Assembly (NCBI GenBank): GCA_026706985.1
Contig: JAPOXR010000022.1
Location: 1-64,000 of the forward strand
Length of the DNA: 64,000 nucleotides
Direction of reading: 5' to 3'
Source: Paracoccaceae bacterium
GTDB lineage: Bacteria > Pseudomonadota > Alphaproteobacteria > Rhodobacterales > Rhodobacteraceae
Shown in pieces: positions 47,138 to 55,753 of the stretch. The notes below the pieces were generated by a model that ran no database searches, was not told the DNA's origin, and saw nothing but the letters and a program-made list of their open reading frames with translations. How positions within the stretch are numbered: position 1 is the first letter of the stretch; each line of letters starts with the position of its first letter. Made by a program: the position numbers and the translations under genes.

Positions 47138-47188
47138 CCTTAACAGTCTAATATATTCAGTTGCTGGCTGTCATTGAGGTTGTTCGGA

Positions 47189-48442
47189 ATGGGATTTAGT
47201 CCGCAATCAGAATTCCTTCGCGTTATGCAGATGCGGGGATATGTCGACAATTGTACCAATTCAGAGGAACTTGACCGGATTTTGCTTGCCGGTCCGGTTC
47301 CGGCCTATATCGGCTTTGATGCCACCGCATCTTCGCTGCATGTCGGCAGCCTGATTCAGATCATGATGCTGCGCTGGCTGCAGCGCTCGGGCCATAAGCC
47401 GATTATTCTGATGGGAGGCGGCACGACAAAGGTCGGAGACCCCTCCTTCCGGGCAAAGGAACGTCCATTATTGTCCGAGGCGGAGATCGATGAGAATTTA
47501 ACCGGTATCCGCAGGGTCTTTGAACGCTTCATCCGCTTCGGTGACGGTCTGACGGATGCGGTGATGCTCAACAATGCCGACTGGTTGGATTCACTGAATT
47601 ACCTGGAGTTTCTGCGTGATATCGGCCGGCATTTTTCGGTAAACCGCATGCTCGCTTTTGAGTCGGTGAAATCGCGTCTGGAGCGGGAGCAGACGCTGTC
47701 CTTTCTGGAATTCAATTACATGATCCTGCAATCCTATGATTTTCTTGTGCTGAACCGGGAATGGGGTTGCCGACTGCAGATGGGCGGTTCCGACCAATGG
47801 GGTAACATAGTCAATGGCGTGGATTTGATCCGTCGTTTTGAAGGTTCGTCGTCATTCGGTTTGACAACACCGCTCCTGACAACCGCCAAAGGCGACAAAA
47901 TGGGGAAAACCGCGGACGGTGCTGTTTGGCTGAATCCGGAACTGCGTACGCCGTATGAATACTGGCAGTTCTGGCGCAATACCGAGGATGCCGACCTGCA
48001 CCGATTCCTGTTGCTGTTCACGGAGCTGGATGCGGCGGAATGCGAACGGTTGGGAAATCCGGAGAATCCCGAAATCAATGAAGCCAAAGCCGTGTTGGCC
48101 GACATGGCGACGGAACTGGCACATGGGAAGGATGCGGCCCGGGAATCCCGGCAGACGGCGGAGAGTGTTTTCGGGTTTGGAGAAGCGGGCTCCGCTTTGC
48201 CGAGCTATGATGTGCAAAAGGAAGAAATTGAGGCCGGCTTTCCTGTCACCCAAGCGCTGGTTCGTACCGGATTGGCCGAATCCGGCAAAGCGGCGAGGCG
48301 GTTGATATCCGGTGGGGCGGTGCGACTGAACGGAAAAGCGGTCGCGGACACCTCAATTATGCTGAGCAGCGCTGATTTTGAAAAACCTGCGATTCTGTCG
48401 GCAAGCCGCAAACGCCATGCGGTTCTGCGCCTGGCCGGGTGA
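47189..48442 (+). CDS. tyrS: tyrosyl-tRNA synthetase
   Basis: It charges tRNA-Tyr. This class I enzyme of 417 residues has a HIGH-type motif in [16 protein letters not shown], the tyrosine pocket [12 protein letters not shown] and [13 protein letters not shown], and a KMSKS-type [13 protein letters not shown]. The S4-like RNA-binding C-terminus contains [17 protein letters not shown] 47189 follows an imperfect ribosome site; the frame is open to 47174. It is divergent from anmK. Confidence 0.96.
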   Translation: MGFSPQSEFLRVMQMRGYVDNCTNSEELDRILLAGPVPAYIGFDATASSLHVGSLIQIMMLRWLQRSGHKPIILMGGGTTKVGDPSFRAKERPLLSEAEIDENLTGIRRVFERFIRFGDGLTDAVMLNNADWLDSLNYLEFLRDIGRHFSVNRMLAFESVKSRLEREQTLSFLEFNYMILQSYDFLVLNREWGCRLQMGGSDQWGNIVNGVDLIRRFEGSSSFGLTTPLLTTAKGDKMGKTADGAVWLNPELRTPYEYWQFWRNTEDADLHRFLLLFTELDAAECERLGNPENPEINEAKAVLADMATELAHGKDAARESRQTAESVFGFGEAGSALPSYDVQKEEIEAGFPVTQALVRTGLAESGKAARRLISGGAVRLNGKAVADTSIMLSSADFEKPAILSASRKRHAVLRLAG

Positions 48443-48445
48443 AGT

Positions 48446-49444
48446 TCAGTTTCCAAGCATCCACTGACCTTCGGGAAAAAACGCATGAAACGCGAATGCG
48501 AACAATAAGTCATGCGCTACCGGTTCACCGGCTGACAATGCGCGCACGGTGCCGATATCCCGGCTATCATTGATATTGCGTTGATCCAAGGGTGAAACCT
48601 GTCCGGAATTCCAGGTCAGCTCATACCCGCTCTCGGAAACCATACCTTCGATGCGCAGCCTCTCCAGAGGCCAGGCCTGGTCACCGATGCGGACAACCCG
48701 TGCGAGCGGGTGAATACCGTGCGGCGGATTTTCACCATTGTAAAGAAACGGTCTGTCCGCGGTATCGTAACCGACATAGGGGTTGGCACCGTAAGGCCGT
48801 AGAACATGTTTCGGTTCCTGCATGACCTTAGCATCGGTTCCGGCCATCGCCATATACTCACCCCAGCTGACGGTCAGCGCGGGAATTGCTGTCAATTCCT
48901 CGCCGGACAATTCTCCCGCAATGGCCTGTCCGATCGCCTGCTGCCACCAACTCTCGGTCTCCCGGTCATACATGATCATGTCCGAATGCCGGAGCTTCCC
49001 GGTGACTCCGAATGTCAGTTCGCGGTCGTTCAGCCGCGCATCATAAACAACACCGGAGTTGCATAACGGGCAATAGGTGACGGCAATCGGCATACCGCCT
49101 ACCCGGTCATTGACGATTTCATGCCAGAGCAGATAGCGGATCGGATAGGCACGGAATTCATTCTCAATCTCGACGGAAATGACCGGCTCATGCTCACCGA
49201 GGCCTGTCTCCGACCCGGCGGAAGCGAAAACGGGATTGGAGAGTGCCGGAATGCCATCCTTCGGCGGTCCGCCGGAAATGATTTCCGTCGGATCGACCAG
49301 CAGTGTGTCAAAATCGGTGTGCGGCCATTCCACCTGCCAAAAAGCGGGAGATGCGACAGCTGCGGCCGCCATCCCCAGGCTGAGCATCAAGGCAGAGGGA
49401 AACGTGGTGAACCACTCCGGAGCGGCATGACGGGATAGAGTCAC
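48446..49444 (-). CDS. DUF3179 domain protein, exported
   Basis: This 332-residue protein has a signal-like N-terminus (ALMLSLGMAAAAVASPAF) and the DUF3179 pattern: EIENEFRAYPIRYLLWHEIV, then VTYCPLCNSGVVYDARLN, LRHSDMIMYDRETESWWQQA and PYVGYDTADRPF. The pair of cysteines in YCPLCNS is the family hallmark. Function is unknown. The GTG start overlaps the stop of the cyclophilin gene by 4 bases, implying translational coupling with a periplasmic foldase. Confidence 0.9.
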   Translation of the reverse strand: MTLSRHAAPEWFTTFPSALMLSLGMAAAAVASPAFWQVEWPHTDFDTLLVDPTEIISGGPPKDGIPALSNPVFASAGSETGLGEHEPVISVEIENEFRAYPIRYLLWHEIVNDRVGGMPIAVTYCPLCNSGVVYDARLNDRELTFGVTGKLRHSDMIMYDRETESWWQQAIGQAIAGELSGEELTAIPALTVSWGEYMAMAGTDAKVMQEPKHVLRPYGANPYVGYDTADRPFLYNGENPPHGIHPLARVVRIGDQAWPLERLRIEGMVSESGYELTWNSGQVSPLDQRNINDSRDIGTVRALSAGEPVAHDLLFAFAFHAFFPEGQWMLGN

Positions 49445-50016
49445 TGCGACGCACCGATCGTGACCCTGGCCATATAATCAGGGTCTGTGACCAGACCATT
49501 CGCATTCGGGTCACCGCGCTTGATCGCATCCACGATCTCCTGTCCCGCAATCACCTTTCCAACAACCGTATATTGGCCGTTCAGAAACGGCGCCGGCGCG
49601 AACATGATGAAGAATTGCGAATTCGCACTGTCAGGATGTTGTGCTCTGGCCATGCCGACGATGCCACGCTCATAGGGCACGTCGGAGAACTCAGCCGGCA
49701 AATCCGGCGCATCCGATCCGCCGCGGCCTGCGAAATTCAACTCTCCGCCATCTTTCTTTCCGAATTGAACATCGCCGGTCTGTGCCATGAATCCCTCGAT
49801 AACCCTATGGAAAACCACATTGTCATAGGAACCGTCGCGGGCGAGGCCGCGGATACGCTCCACGTGCAAAGGCGCCTGCTCCGGCAGTAATTCGATTTCG
49901 ACCACGCCATTGGCCTCGCCGGCAATTTCAATGATCAGCAGGTTTTCAGCATCCGCTGCCATCACGGCCCCGGCAAGGCTTGATGCAATGGCAGCTGAAG
50001 CGGCGATGTTTTTCAT
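49441..50016 (-). CDS. periplasmic cyclophilin-type peptidyl-prolyl isomerase
   Basis: A 191-residue PpiA-like cyclophilin. The signal peptide (ASAAIASSLAGAVMAADA) targets the periplasm. The active-site segments NVVFHRVIEGFMAQTGDVQF, GIVGMARAQHPDSANSQFFI and FLNGQYTVVGKVIAGQEIVD are intact, with catalytic Arg in FHRV. It follows coaD by 12 bases, an order common in related genomes. Confidence 0.95.
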   Translation of the reverse strand: MKNIAASAAIASSLAGAVMAADAENLLIIEIAGEANGVVEIELLPEQAPLHVERIRGLARDGSYDNVVFHRVIEGFMAQTGDVQFGKKDGGELNFAGRGGSDAPDLPAEFSDVPYERGIVGMARAQHPDSANSQFFIMFAPAPFLNGQYTVVGKVIAGQEIVDAIKRGDPNANGLVTDPDYMARVTIGASQ

Positions 50017-50028
50017 TGGGGTTCTCCG

Positions 50029-50523
50029 TCAATTGTTGTGTTTTTCATCCAGTGCGTGCCGCACAAAATCAGGAACAAAGCTGGAAACATCGCCTCCGAG
50101 CCGCGACACTTCCTTCACCAACCGCGATGAAACCGCCTGGCATCTGGCATCCGCCATGAGGAAAACGGTCTCGATCGACGAATTCAACACCCGGTTCATG
50201 CCGACCATCTGAAATTCATACTCAAAATCGGAAACCGCGCGCAGACCGCGGATGATGATGGAAGCTCCGGTCTGTTCGGCGCAATCGACCAGCAGGTTGT
50301 CGAATGGATGCGCGGAAATCACCAATTCCGTGTCCGCGGCCAGCATGGCAGCGGCACGTTCGACCATCTCAACCCGCTCTTCCAGGTTGAACAGAGGTGA
50401 TTTGTCGTGGTTGACGGCAATTCCCACCACCAGGTGATCGACCAGCGCGTTTGCCCTACGGATAATGTCGATGTGGCCGAAGGTGACAGGGTCAAATGTT
50501 CCAGGATACAGGCCGGTCTTCAT
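50029..50523 (-). CDS. coaD: phosphopantetheine adenylyltransferase
   Basis: It makes dephospho-CoA in coenzyme A synthesis. This 164-residue nucleotidyltransferase has TxGH motif GLYPGTFDPVTFGHIDIIRR, HDKSPLFNLEERVEMV, IIRGLRAVSDFEYEFQMVGM and SSRLVKEVSRLGGDVSSFVP. It is full length. Confidence 0.96.
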   Translation of the reverse strand: MKTGLYPGTFDPVTFGHIDIIRRANALVDHLVVGIAVNHDKSPLFNLEERVEMVERAAAMLAADTELVISAHPFDNLLVDCAEQTGASIIIRGLRAVSDFEYEFQMVGMNRVLNSSIETVFLMADARCQAVSSRLVKEVSRLGGDVSSFVPDFVRHALDEKHNN

Positions 50524-50552
50524 ATCGCACTCCGGACGGGGGAATGTGGGCT

Positions 50553-50987
50553 TCAGTGGCCGGTAATCATGCCTTCGAGCGCATCACGCTCCAAATTCAG
50601 CTCATCCAACCGGGCTTTCACCACATCGCCGATGGAAATCAGGCCGATCATCCGGCCGGAATCAACGACCGGCATATGCCGAAAGCGGCGCTCGGTCATC
50701 ATGGAAAGCACGTTGTCTGCGGTATCGTCGGGTCGGCAGCAGACCACATTCTCGCTCATGGCATTCGCGACTTGCCCGGCAAGCACCCCACTTCCGTTGC
50801 GGCCGATTTCGCGCACAATATCGCGTTCGGATAAAATGCCGTCGGGAGTCTTGCCATCGGCAGATACGACCAGCGCACCCACCCCCATGCTTGAAAGCAG
50901 TTGCGCCGCCTGCGACAGCCGCGATGTGGAATCAATGGTCAGGACTTCGCTGCTTGGCTTGGAATCCAGAATTTGCTTCACCAACAT
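50553..50987 (-). CDS. CBS-domain protein
   Basis: A 144-residue protein made of two CBS motifs: LSQAAQLLSSMGVGALVVSA, then SERDIVREIGRNG, then NVLSMMTERRFRHMPVVDSG, then GLISIGDVVKARLDEL. Such proteins bind adenine nucleotides and act as energy sensors or regulators of partner enzymes. No partner domain is fused. ATG 50987 gives the usual length. It lies 29 bases upstream of coaD and could be its operon leader gene. Confidence 0.92.
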   Translation of the reverse strand: MLVKQILDSKPSSEVLTIDSTSRLSQAAQLLSSMGVGALVVSADGKTPDGILSERDIVREIGRNGSGVLAGQVANAMSENVVCCRPDDTADNVLSMMTERRFRHMPVVDSGRMIGLISIGDVVKARLDELNLERDALEGMITGH

Positions 50988-51154
50988 AACGGCGTTTCTC
51001 CATTCCAGCGGGCCGCCTGTATTGTAGCGGCAATCTCCGGCAATTGCACGTCTGTTAAGCCGGGCCATCGTGTTTCGAATTGCCGCAGAAATATGGGACT
51101 GATATCTGCCGGAATTGAAATGGGTGCCGGATCGGGCACAGTTCGGAGGCACAG

Positions 51155-52654
51155 ATGGAAGAGTTATCGCACTTTATTGATGGTCGGCGCGTTTCCGGAG
51201 AATCAGGTCGCTTCAGCGATGTATTCAACCCTGCCACGGGCGAGGTCCAGGCCCGGTTACCACTGGCTTCCGTTGATGAAGTGGATGCGGCGGTCCGGGG
51301 TGCGGCAAAGGCCCAGGCGGGCTGGGCGGCGGCTAATCCGCAGCGGCGGGGGCGTGTGCTCATGGAATTCGTGCGCCTTCTGCAGCGGGACATGGATTCA
51401 CTTGCGGAAGCGCTTTCACGCGAACATGGAAAAACACTGCCCGATGCGAAAGGTGACATCCAGCGCGGCCTGGAAGTGGTTGAATTCTGCATCGGCGCGC
51501 CGCATCTCCTGAAGGGCGAATACACATCCAGTGCCGGAACCGGCATCGACATGTATTCGCTTCGGCAACCGGTCGGCGTTGCCGCCGGCATCACTCCCTT
51601 CAATTTTCCGGCAATGATTCCGATGTGGAAATTCGCGCCGGCATTGGCCTGCGGCAATGCCTTCATACTGAAACCATCGGAACGCGACCCGAGCGTGCCG
51701 CTGATGCTGGCGGAACTGCTCCTCGAGGCAGGACTGCCGGAAGGGGTGCTTCAGGTCGTGAATGGCGACAAGATCGCAGTCGATGCCATATTGCAGCATC
51801 CGGATATCGGTGCGGCGGGTTTCGTCGGCTCGACACCGATAGCCGAGTATGTTTTCGCGCAGGGCGCGGCGCATGGAAAGCGCGTGCAATGTTTCGGCGG
51901 CGCCAAAAACCATATGATCGTCATGCCGGATGCGGACCTCGACCAGGCCGCTGACGCCTTGGTTGGATCGGGATACGGGGCTGCGGGCGAGCGCTGCATG
52001 GCTGTGTCGGTGGCGGTTCCGGTCGGCGAGAAAACCGCTGACGCCTTGATCGAGCGCCTGGTGCCCCGGGTTGAGAGCCTGAAAGTGGGTCCATATACCG
52101 CGGGTGAGGATGTCGATTACGGGCCGCTTGTCACATCGGCGGCGAAAGAACGGGTCCTGGGTCTGGTGGAATCGGGGCTGCGGCAGGGAGCCGAACTGTG
52201 TGTGGATGGCAGGAATCTCAGGATACAGGGTTATGAGAATGGCTTTTTTGTCGGGCCGCATCTGTTTGATCATGTGAAGAGCGACATGGATATCTACAAG
52301 ACCGAGATTTTCGGCCCGGTGCTGTCGACTGTGCGTGCCGATAGTTATGAACAGGCCATCAAGCTGGCCATGGATCACGAATATGGTAATGGCGTGGCGA
52401 TTTTCACCCGGGATGGCGACACTGCCCGGGATTTCGCCGAGCGGGTCAATGTGGGGATGATCGGTGTCAATGTACCGATTCCAGTACCGCTGGCTTACCA
52501 CACTTTCGGTGGCTGGAAAAAATCGGTGTTTGGGGATCTGAACCAGCACGGTCCGGATGCTTTCCGTTTCTATACACGCACCAAAACCGTCACTTCCCGC
52601 TGGCCTTCCGGCATAAAGGAAGGTGCAATTCTGAATTTTCAGTCGGTTGACTGA
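51155..52654 (+). CDS. mmsA: methylmalonate-semialdehyde dehydrogenase (CoA-acylating)
   Basis: It oxidises methylmalonate semialdehyde to propionyl-CoA, the last step of valine degradation. This 499-residue aldehyde dehydrogenase has GVAAGITPFNFPAMIPMWKF, FILKPSERDPSVPLMLAELL, GFVGSTPIAEYVF, the catalytic Cys in GERCMAVSVAVPVG, EIFGPVLSTVRAD and a C-terminal SFG-type end. GERCMA is specific for MmsA. GGAGG precedes ATG. It heads a four-gene operon. Confidence 0.96.
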   Translation: MEELSHFIDGRRVSGESGRFSDVFNPATGEVQARLPLASVDEVDAAVRGAAKAQAGWAAANPQRRGRVLMEFVRLLQRDMDSLAEALSREHGKTLPDAKGDIQRGLEVVEFCIGAPHLLKGEYTSSAGTGIDMYSLRQPVGVAAGITPFNFPAMIPMWKFAPALACGNAFILKPSERDPSVPLMLAELLLEAGLPEGVLQVVNGDKIAVDAILQHPDIGAAGFVGSTPIAEYVFAQGAAHGKRVQCFGGAKNHMIVMPDADLDQAADALVGSGYGAAGERCMAVSVAVPVGEKTADALIERLVPRVESLKVGPYTAGEDVDYGPLVTSAAKERVLGLVESGLRQGAELCVDGRNLRIQGYENGFFVGPHLFDHVKSDMDIYKTEIFGPVLSTVRADSYEQAIKLAMDHEYGNGVAIFTRDGDTARDFAERVNVGMIGVNVPIPVPLAYHTFGGWKKSVFGDLNQHGPDAFRFYTRTKTVTSRWPSGIKEGAILNFQSVD

Positions 52655-52673
52655 AGGCGGAAGGAATTCATGA

Positions 52674-53825
52674 ATGGTGGATTTCCGCCTGAGTGATGAT
52701 CAGTCCGCCATCCGGGACATGGCGCTGGCTTTCGGCAGCGAGCGCATTGCGCCTTATGCCAGGGATTGGGAGAGCGCCGGCGAAATGCCGGAGCAATTGT
52801 GGCGACAGGCCGGAGAGCTCGGGCTCGGTGCCATCAATGCGCGTGCGGAAAGCGGCGGGTCCGCATTGTCACGGCTCGATGCGGCGTTGATTTTCGAGGC
52901 GCTTGCCCGCTCCTGCCCTTCTGTCGCCGCCTTCCTGTCGATCCACAATATGTGTGTCAACATGATCGACTCCTTCGGATCGGAGGCGTTGAAATCCCGC
53001 TATATGGAGGATGTCACATCGATGCGGCGGGTGTTGTCCTATTGCCTGACCGAGCCCGGCTGCGGTTCCGACGCGGCGGCATTGCGGACAAGGGCTGAAC
53101 GCACCAATCATGGCTGGAGTGTCACCGGGACGAAAGCATTCATCTCCGGCGGCGGCTATTCAGATTCCTATGTGGTGATGTGCCGGACCGGCGGTGATGG
53201 TCCAGGCGGAATCTCCGCCCTGCTCATCGATGCCGACGCGCCCGGCATCAGTTTCGGTGCCCTCGAGGACAAGATGGGTTGGCGTTCGCAGCCCACCCGG
53301 CAAGTGCAGCTGGATCAATGCGTTGTCGCGGCCGAAAATCTGTTGGGTGAGGAAGGGCTGGGCTTCCGCTATGCGATGGCCGGACTTGATGGCGGGCGGC
53401 TCAATATCGCCGCCTGTTCGCTTGGAGGCGCGCAGGCGGCATTGGAGCAAACCCTGTCCTATATGCGGACACGCAGCGCCTTTGGGCGGAAATTGAGTGA
53501 GTTCCAGTCACTCCAGTTCAGATTGGCGGAAATGGAAATCGAAATGCAGGCCGCCCGGTCACTGCTCTGGCATGCGGCGTGGAAACTTGACCAGGGTGCG
53601 GCGGATGCAGGTGCCTTTTGCGCAATGGCCAAGAGTTTTGCCACCGACACCGGGTTCAAAGTCGCCAATGGCTGCCTGCAACTGCATGGCGGATATGGAT
53701 ATTTTGCTGACTATGGCATTGAGAAAATTGTGCGTGATCTGCGGGTGCACCAGATTCTGGAGGGCACCAATGAGATCATGCGGGTGATCATCTCCCGCCA
53801 TTTGCTGTCAAATACGGATCGATGA
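52674..53825 (+). CDS. acyl-CoA dehydrogenase (likely isobutyryl-CoA)
   Basis: A flavoprotein that desaturates short branched acyl-CoA; the operon suggests isobutyryl-CoA. This 383-residue protein has YCLTEPGCGSDAAALRTRAE, the FAD and substrate loops (GTKAFISGGGYSDSYVVM), GRLNIAACSLGGAQAALEQT, LQLHGGYGYFADYGIEKIVR and the catalytic-base region LEGTNEIMRVIISRHLL. It lies 19 bases after mmsA and overlaps the next gene by 4 bases. Substrate is inferred from context. Confidence 0.93.
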   Translation: MVDFRLSDDQSAIRDMALAFGSERIAPYARDWESAGEMPEQLWRQAGELGLGAINARAESGGSALSRLDAALIFEALARSCPSVAAFLSIHNMCVNMIDSFGSEALKSRYMEDVTSMRRVLSYCLTEPGCGSDAAALRTRAERTNHGWSVTGTKAFISGGGYSDSYVVMCRTGGDGPGGISALLIDADAPGISFGALEDKMGWRSQPTRQVQLDQCVVAAENLLGEEGLGFRYAMAGLDGGRLNIAACSLGGAQAALEQTLSYMRTRSAFGRKLSEFQSLQFRLAEMEIEMQAARSLLWHAAWKLDQGAADAGAFCAMAKSFATDTGFKVANGCLQLHGGYGYFADYGIEKIVRDLRVHQILEGTNEIMRVIISRHLLSNTDR

Positions 53826-54862
53826 AGGACATCCGCATCCGTATCGACGGCAGGGCGGGAATCATCACGCTGAACCGGCCGCAGACTCTGAATGCCCTGA
53901 CCTACCCGATGTGCCATGCCATTACCGGGGCTCTGAATGAATGGCGGACGGCTTCCGGAATTGACCTGGTGATCTTTGATGCCGTCGGTGACAGGGCTTT
54001 TTGCGTCGGCGGAGATATTGCCGACATGTATCGCTGCGGCAAGGCCGGAGACTTCGCTTACGGGCAGAATTTCTGGCGCGACGAATACCGTATGAACGCT
54101 GCCATCCACGAATTCACAAAACCCGTTGTCAGTTTTCTGCAAGGCTACACGATGGGCGGAGGCGTCGGGATCGGCTGCCATGGTTCGCATAGAATTGTCG
54201 GTCCGGGCAGCCGCATCGCCATGCCGGAATGCTCAATCGGCCTGGTGCCGGATGTCGGCGGCTCTTACATCCTTGCCCGCGCTCCCGGACGCCTGGGTGA
54301 ATTTCTTGCAGTCACCGGACACCGGATGGGGCCGGCGGAAGCGATATTCACGGGTTTTGCCGATCATTATATCGAGGAGACGAATTGGTGCGATCTCAAG
54401 CGTGATCTCTGCCGCAGCGGCAATCAGGAAGCCATCGCCGAGGCGGCGCAGCCGGTTCCCGAGGGCGATTTTTCCGGATGCCGGGCGCAGGTAGACACGC
54501 TGTTTTCGCTCGAAAACCTGACTGAGATCGATGCCGCGCTGCGGCAGTCAGGCACCGGTTTCGCCGTCGATTGCCGGAAGCGGATGGAAATGAATTCGCC
54601 GCTGTCCATGGCCTGCGCTGTCGCCCTCGTCCGTATGCAGCGGAATTCAACCTCGCTGCGTGACGCTTTGAGTCTGGAATACAGGTTTGTTTACCGATCG
54701 CTACAGCATTCCGATTTTCTCGAAGGAATACGCGCGCGTATCGTCGATAAGGATAACCGCGCCGCATGGCGCCATAGCGACCCCGGCGCTGTGACTGCGG
54801 CCGAGGTCAGTCAAATGCTGGCTCCGCTCGGTTCGAATGAACTCACATGGGATGGCGTTTGA
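53822..54862 (+). CDS. 3-hydroxyisobutyryl-CoA hydrolase
   Basis: It releases 3-hydroxyisobutyrate from its CoA ester in valine degradation. This crotonase-fold protein of 346 residues is longer than enoyl-CoA hydratases and carries the HIBCH features AFCVGGDIADMY, QGYTMGGGVGIGCHGSHRI, MPECSIGLVPDVGGSYILAR and the extended C-terminus with MEMNSPLSMACAVALVRMQR. An enoyl-CoA hydratase call is possible but less likely, given length and position. It sits between the acyl-CoA dehydrogenase and mmsB. Confidence 0.92.
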   Translation: MKDIRIRIDGRAGIITLNRPQTLNALTYPMCHAITGALNEWRTASGIDLVIFDAVGDRAFCVGGDIADMYRCGKAGDFAYGQNFWRDEYRMNAAIHEFTKPVVSFLQGYTMGGGVGIGCHGSHRIVGPGSRIAMPECSIGLVPDVGGSYILARAPGRLGEFLAVTGHRMGPAEAIFTGFADHYIEETNWCDLKRDLCRSGNQEAIAEAAQPVPEGDFSGCRAQVDTLFSLENLTEIDAALRQSGTGFAVDCRKRMEMNSPLSMACAVALVRMQRNSTSLRDALSLEYRFVYRSLQHSDFLEGIRARIVDKDNRAAWRHSDPGAVTAAEVSQMLAPLGSNELTWDGV

Positions 54863-54884
54863 CCGGCCGCAAGGGAGAATAGCA

Positions 54885-55751
54885 ATGAAAATCGGCTTTA
54901 TCGGGTTAGGAAATATGGGTGCGCCGATGGCGGTGAACCTGACCGCGGCCGGCCGTAGCGTGACCGGATTTGACATCAATGCAGCATGCCCGCCCACCCT
55001 CGTCCCCGCCTCTTCGGCAATTGAAGCGGCCAAGGGCTGCGAGGTCATGATCACCATGCTTCCCGATGGCGCTGCCCTGCATTCGGTGGCGATGGAAGTG
55101 ATGCCGGAGCTGCAACCGGGAAGCGTATTTCTGGATTGCTCCACGGTCGACGTTGCCAGCGCGGTTGCGGCAGCGGAACATGCCACGACATATGCAGTCG
55201 AATTTGTTGACGCACCGGTTTCCGGTGGCGTCGTCGGAGCCGAGAAGGGAACGCTGACCTTTATGGCCGGAGGTTCTCCCGGGGCATTCGAAAAAATACA
55301 GCCTTTATTCGGGATTATGGGCGCGCGCGCCGTGCATTGCGGCGTCGCCGGAACAGGTCAGGTGGCGAAAATCTGTAACAACATGATTCTCGGCGCAACC
55401 ATGATCGCAACCTGCGAGGCATTCGGGCTCGCCGACCGGCTCGGGTTGGACCGGCAGAAAATGTTTGACGTCGTATCCTCCTCGTCGGGCTATAGCTGGA
55501 GCATGAATGTCTACTGCCCTGCCCCTTCGATCGGGCCGGAATCACCTTCCGATCACGGTTACAAGCCGGGCTTCGCCGCTGATCTCATGCTGAAGGATCT
55601 TCGATTGTCACAACAAGCCGCCGCAGCTACCGGCGCTGCGACACCGATGGGCGCACTGGCGACAGAGATTTACCGTGCTTTTGTTGAAGAGGAACAGGGG
55701 ACGGGCGTGGATTTCTCCGGCATCATACGGAAATTCACCGGACAGATTTAG
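54885..55751 (+). CDS. mmsB: 3-hydroxyisobutyrate dehydrogenase
   Basis: It oxidises 3-hydroxyisobutyrate to methylmalonate semialdehyde, the substrate of MmsA. This 288-residue protein has the NAD loop IGFIGLGNMGAPMAVNLTAA, DAPVSGGVVGAEKGTLTFMA, the catalytic lysine in GQVAKICNNMILGA, and GYKPGFAADLMLKDLRLSQQ. ATG 54885 has AAGGGAG 8 bases upstream. It ends 2 bases from the convergent uvrA. Confidence 0.96.
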   Translation: MKIGFIGLGNMGAPMAVNLTAAGRSVTGFDINAACPPTLVPASSAIEAAKGCEVMITMLPDGAALHSVAMEVMPELQPGSVFLDCSTVDVASAVAAAEHATTYAVEFVDAPVSGGVVGAEKGTLTFMAGGSPGAFEKIQPLFGIMGARAVHCGVAGTGQVAKICNNMILGATMIATCEAFGLADRLGLDRQKMFDVVSSSSGYSWSMNVYCPAPSIGPESPSDHGYKPGFAADLMLKDLRLSQQAAAATGAATPMGALATEIYRAFVEEEQGTGVDFSGIIRKFTGQI

Positions 55752-55753
55752 AT

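Noticed and set aside
51416-52549. Long minus-strand open frame opposite mmsA (about 377 codons)
   Set aside because: It has no family features and lies wholly within a well-conserved dehydrogenase on the other strand.
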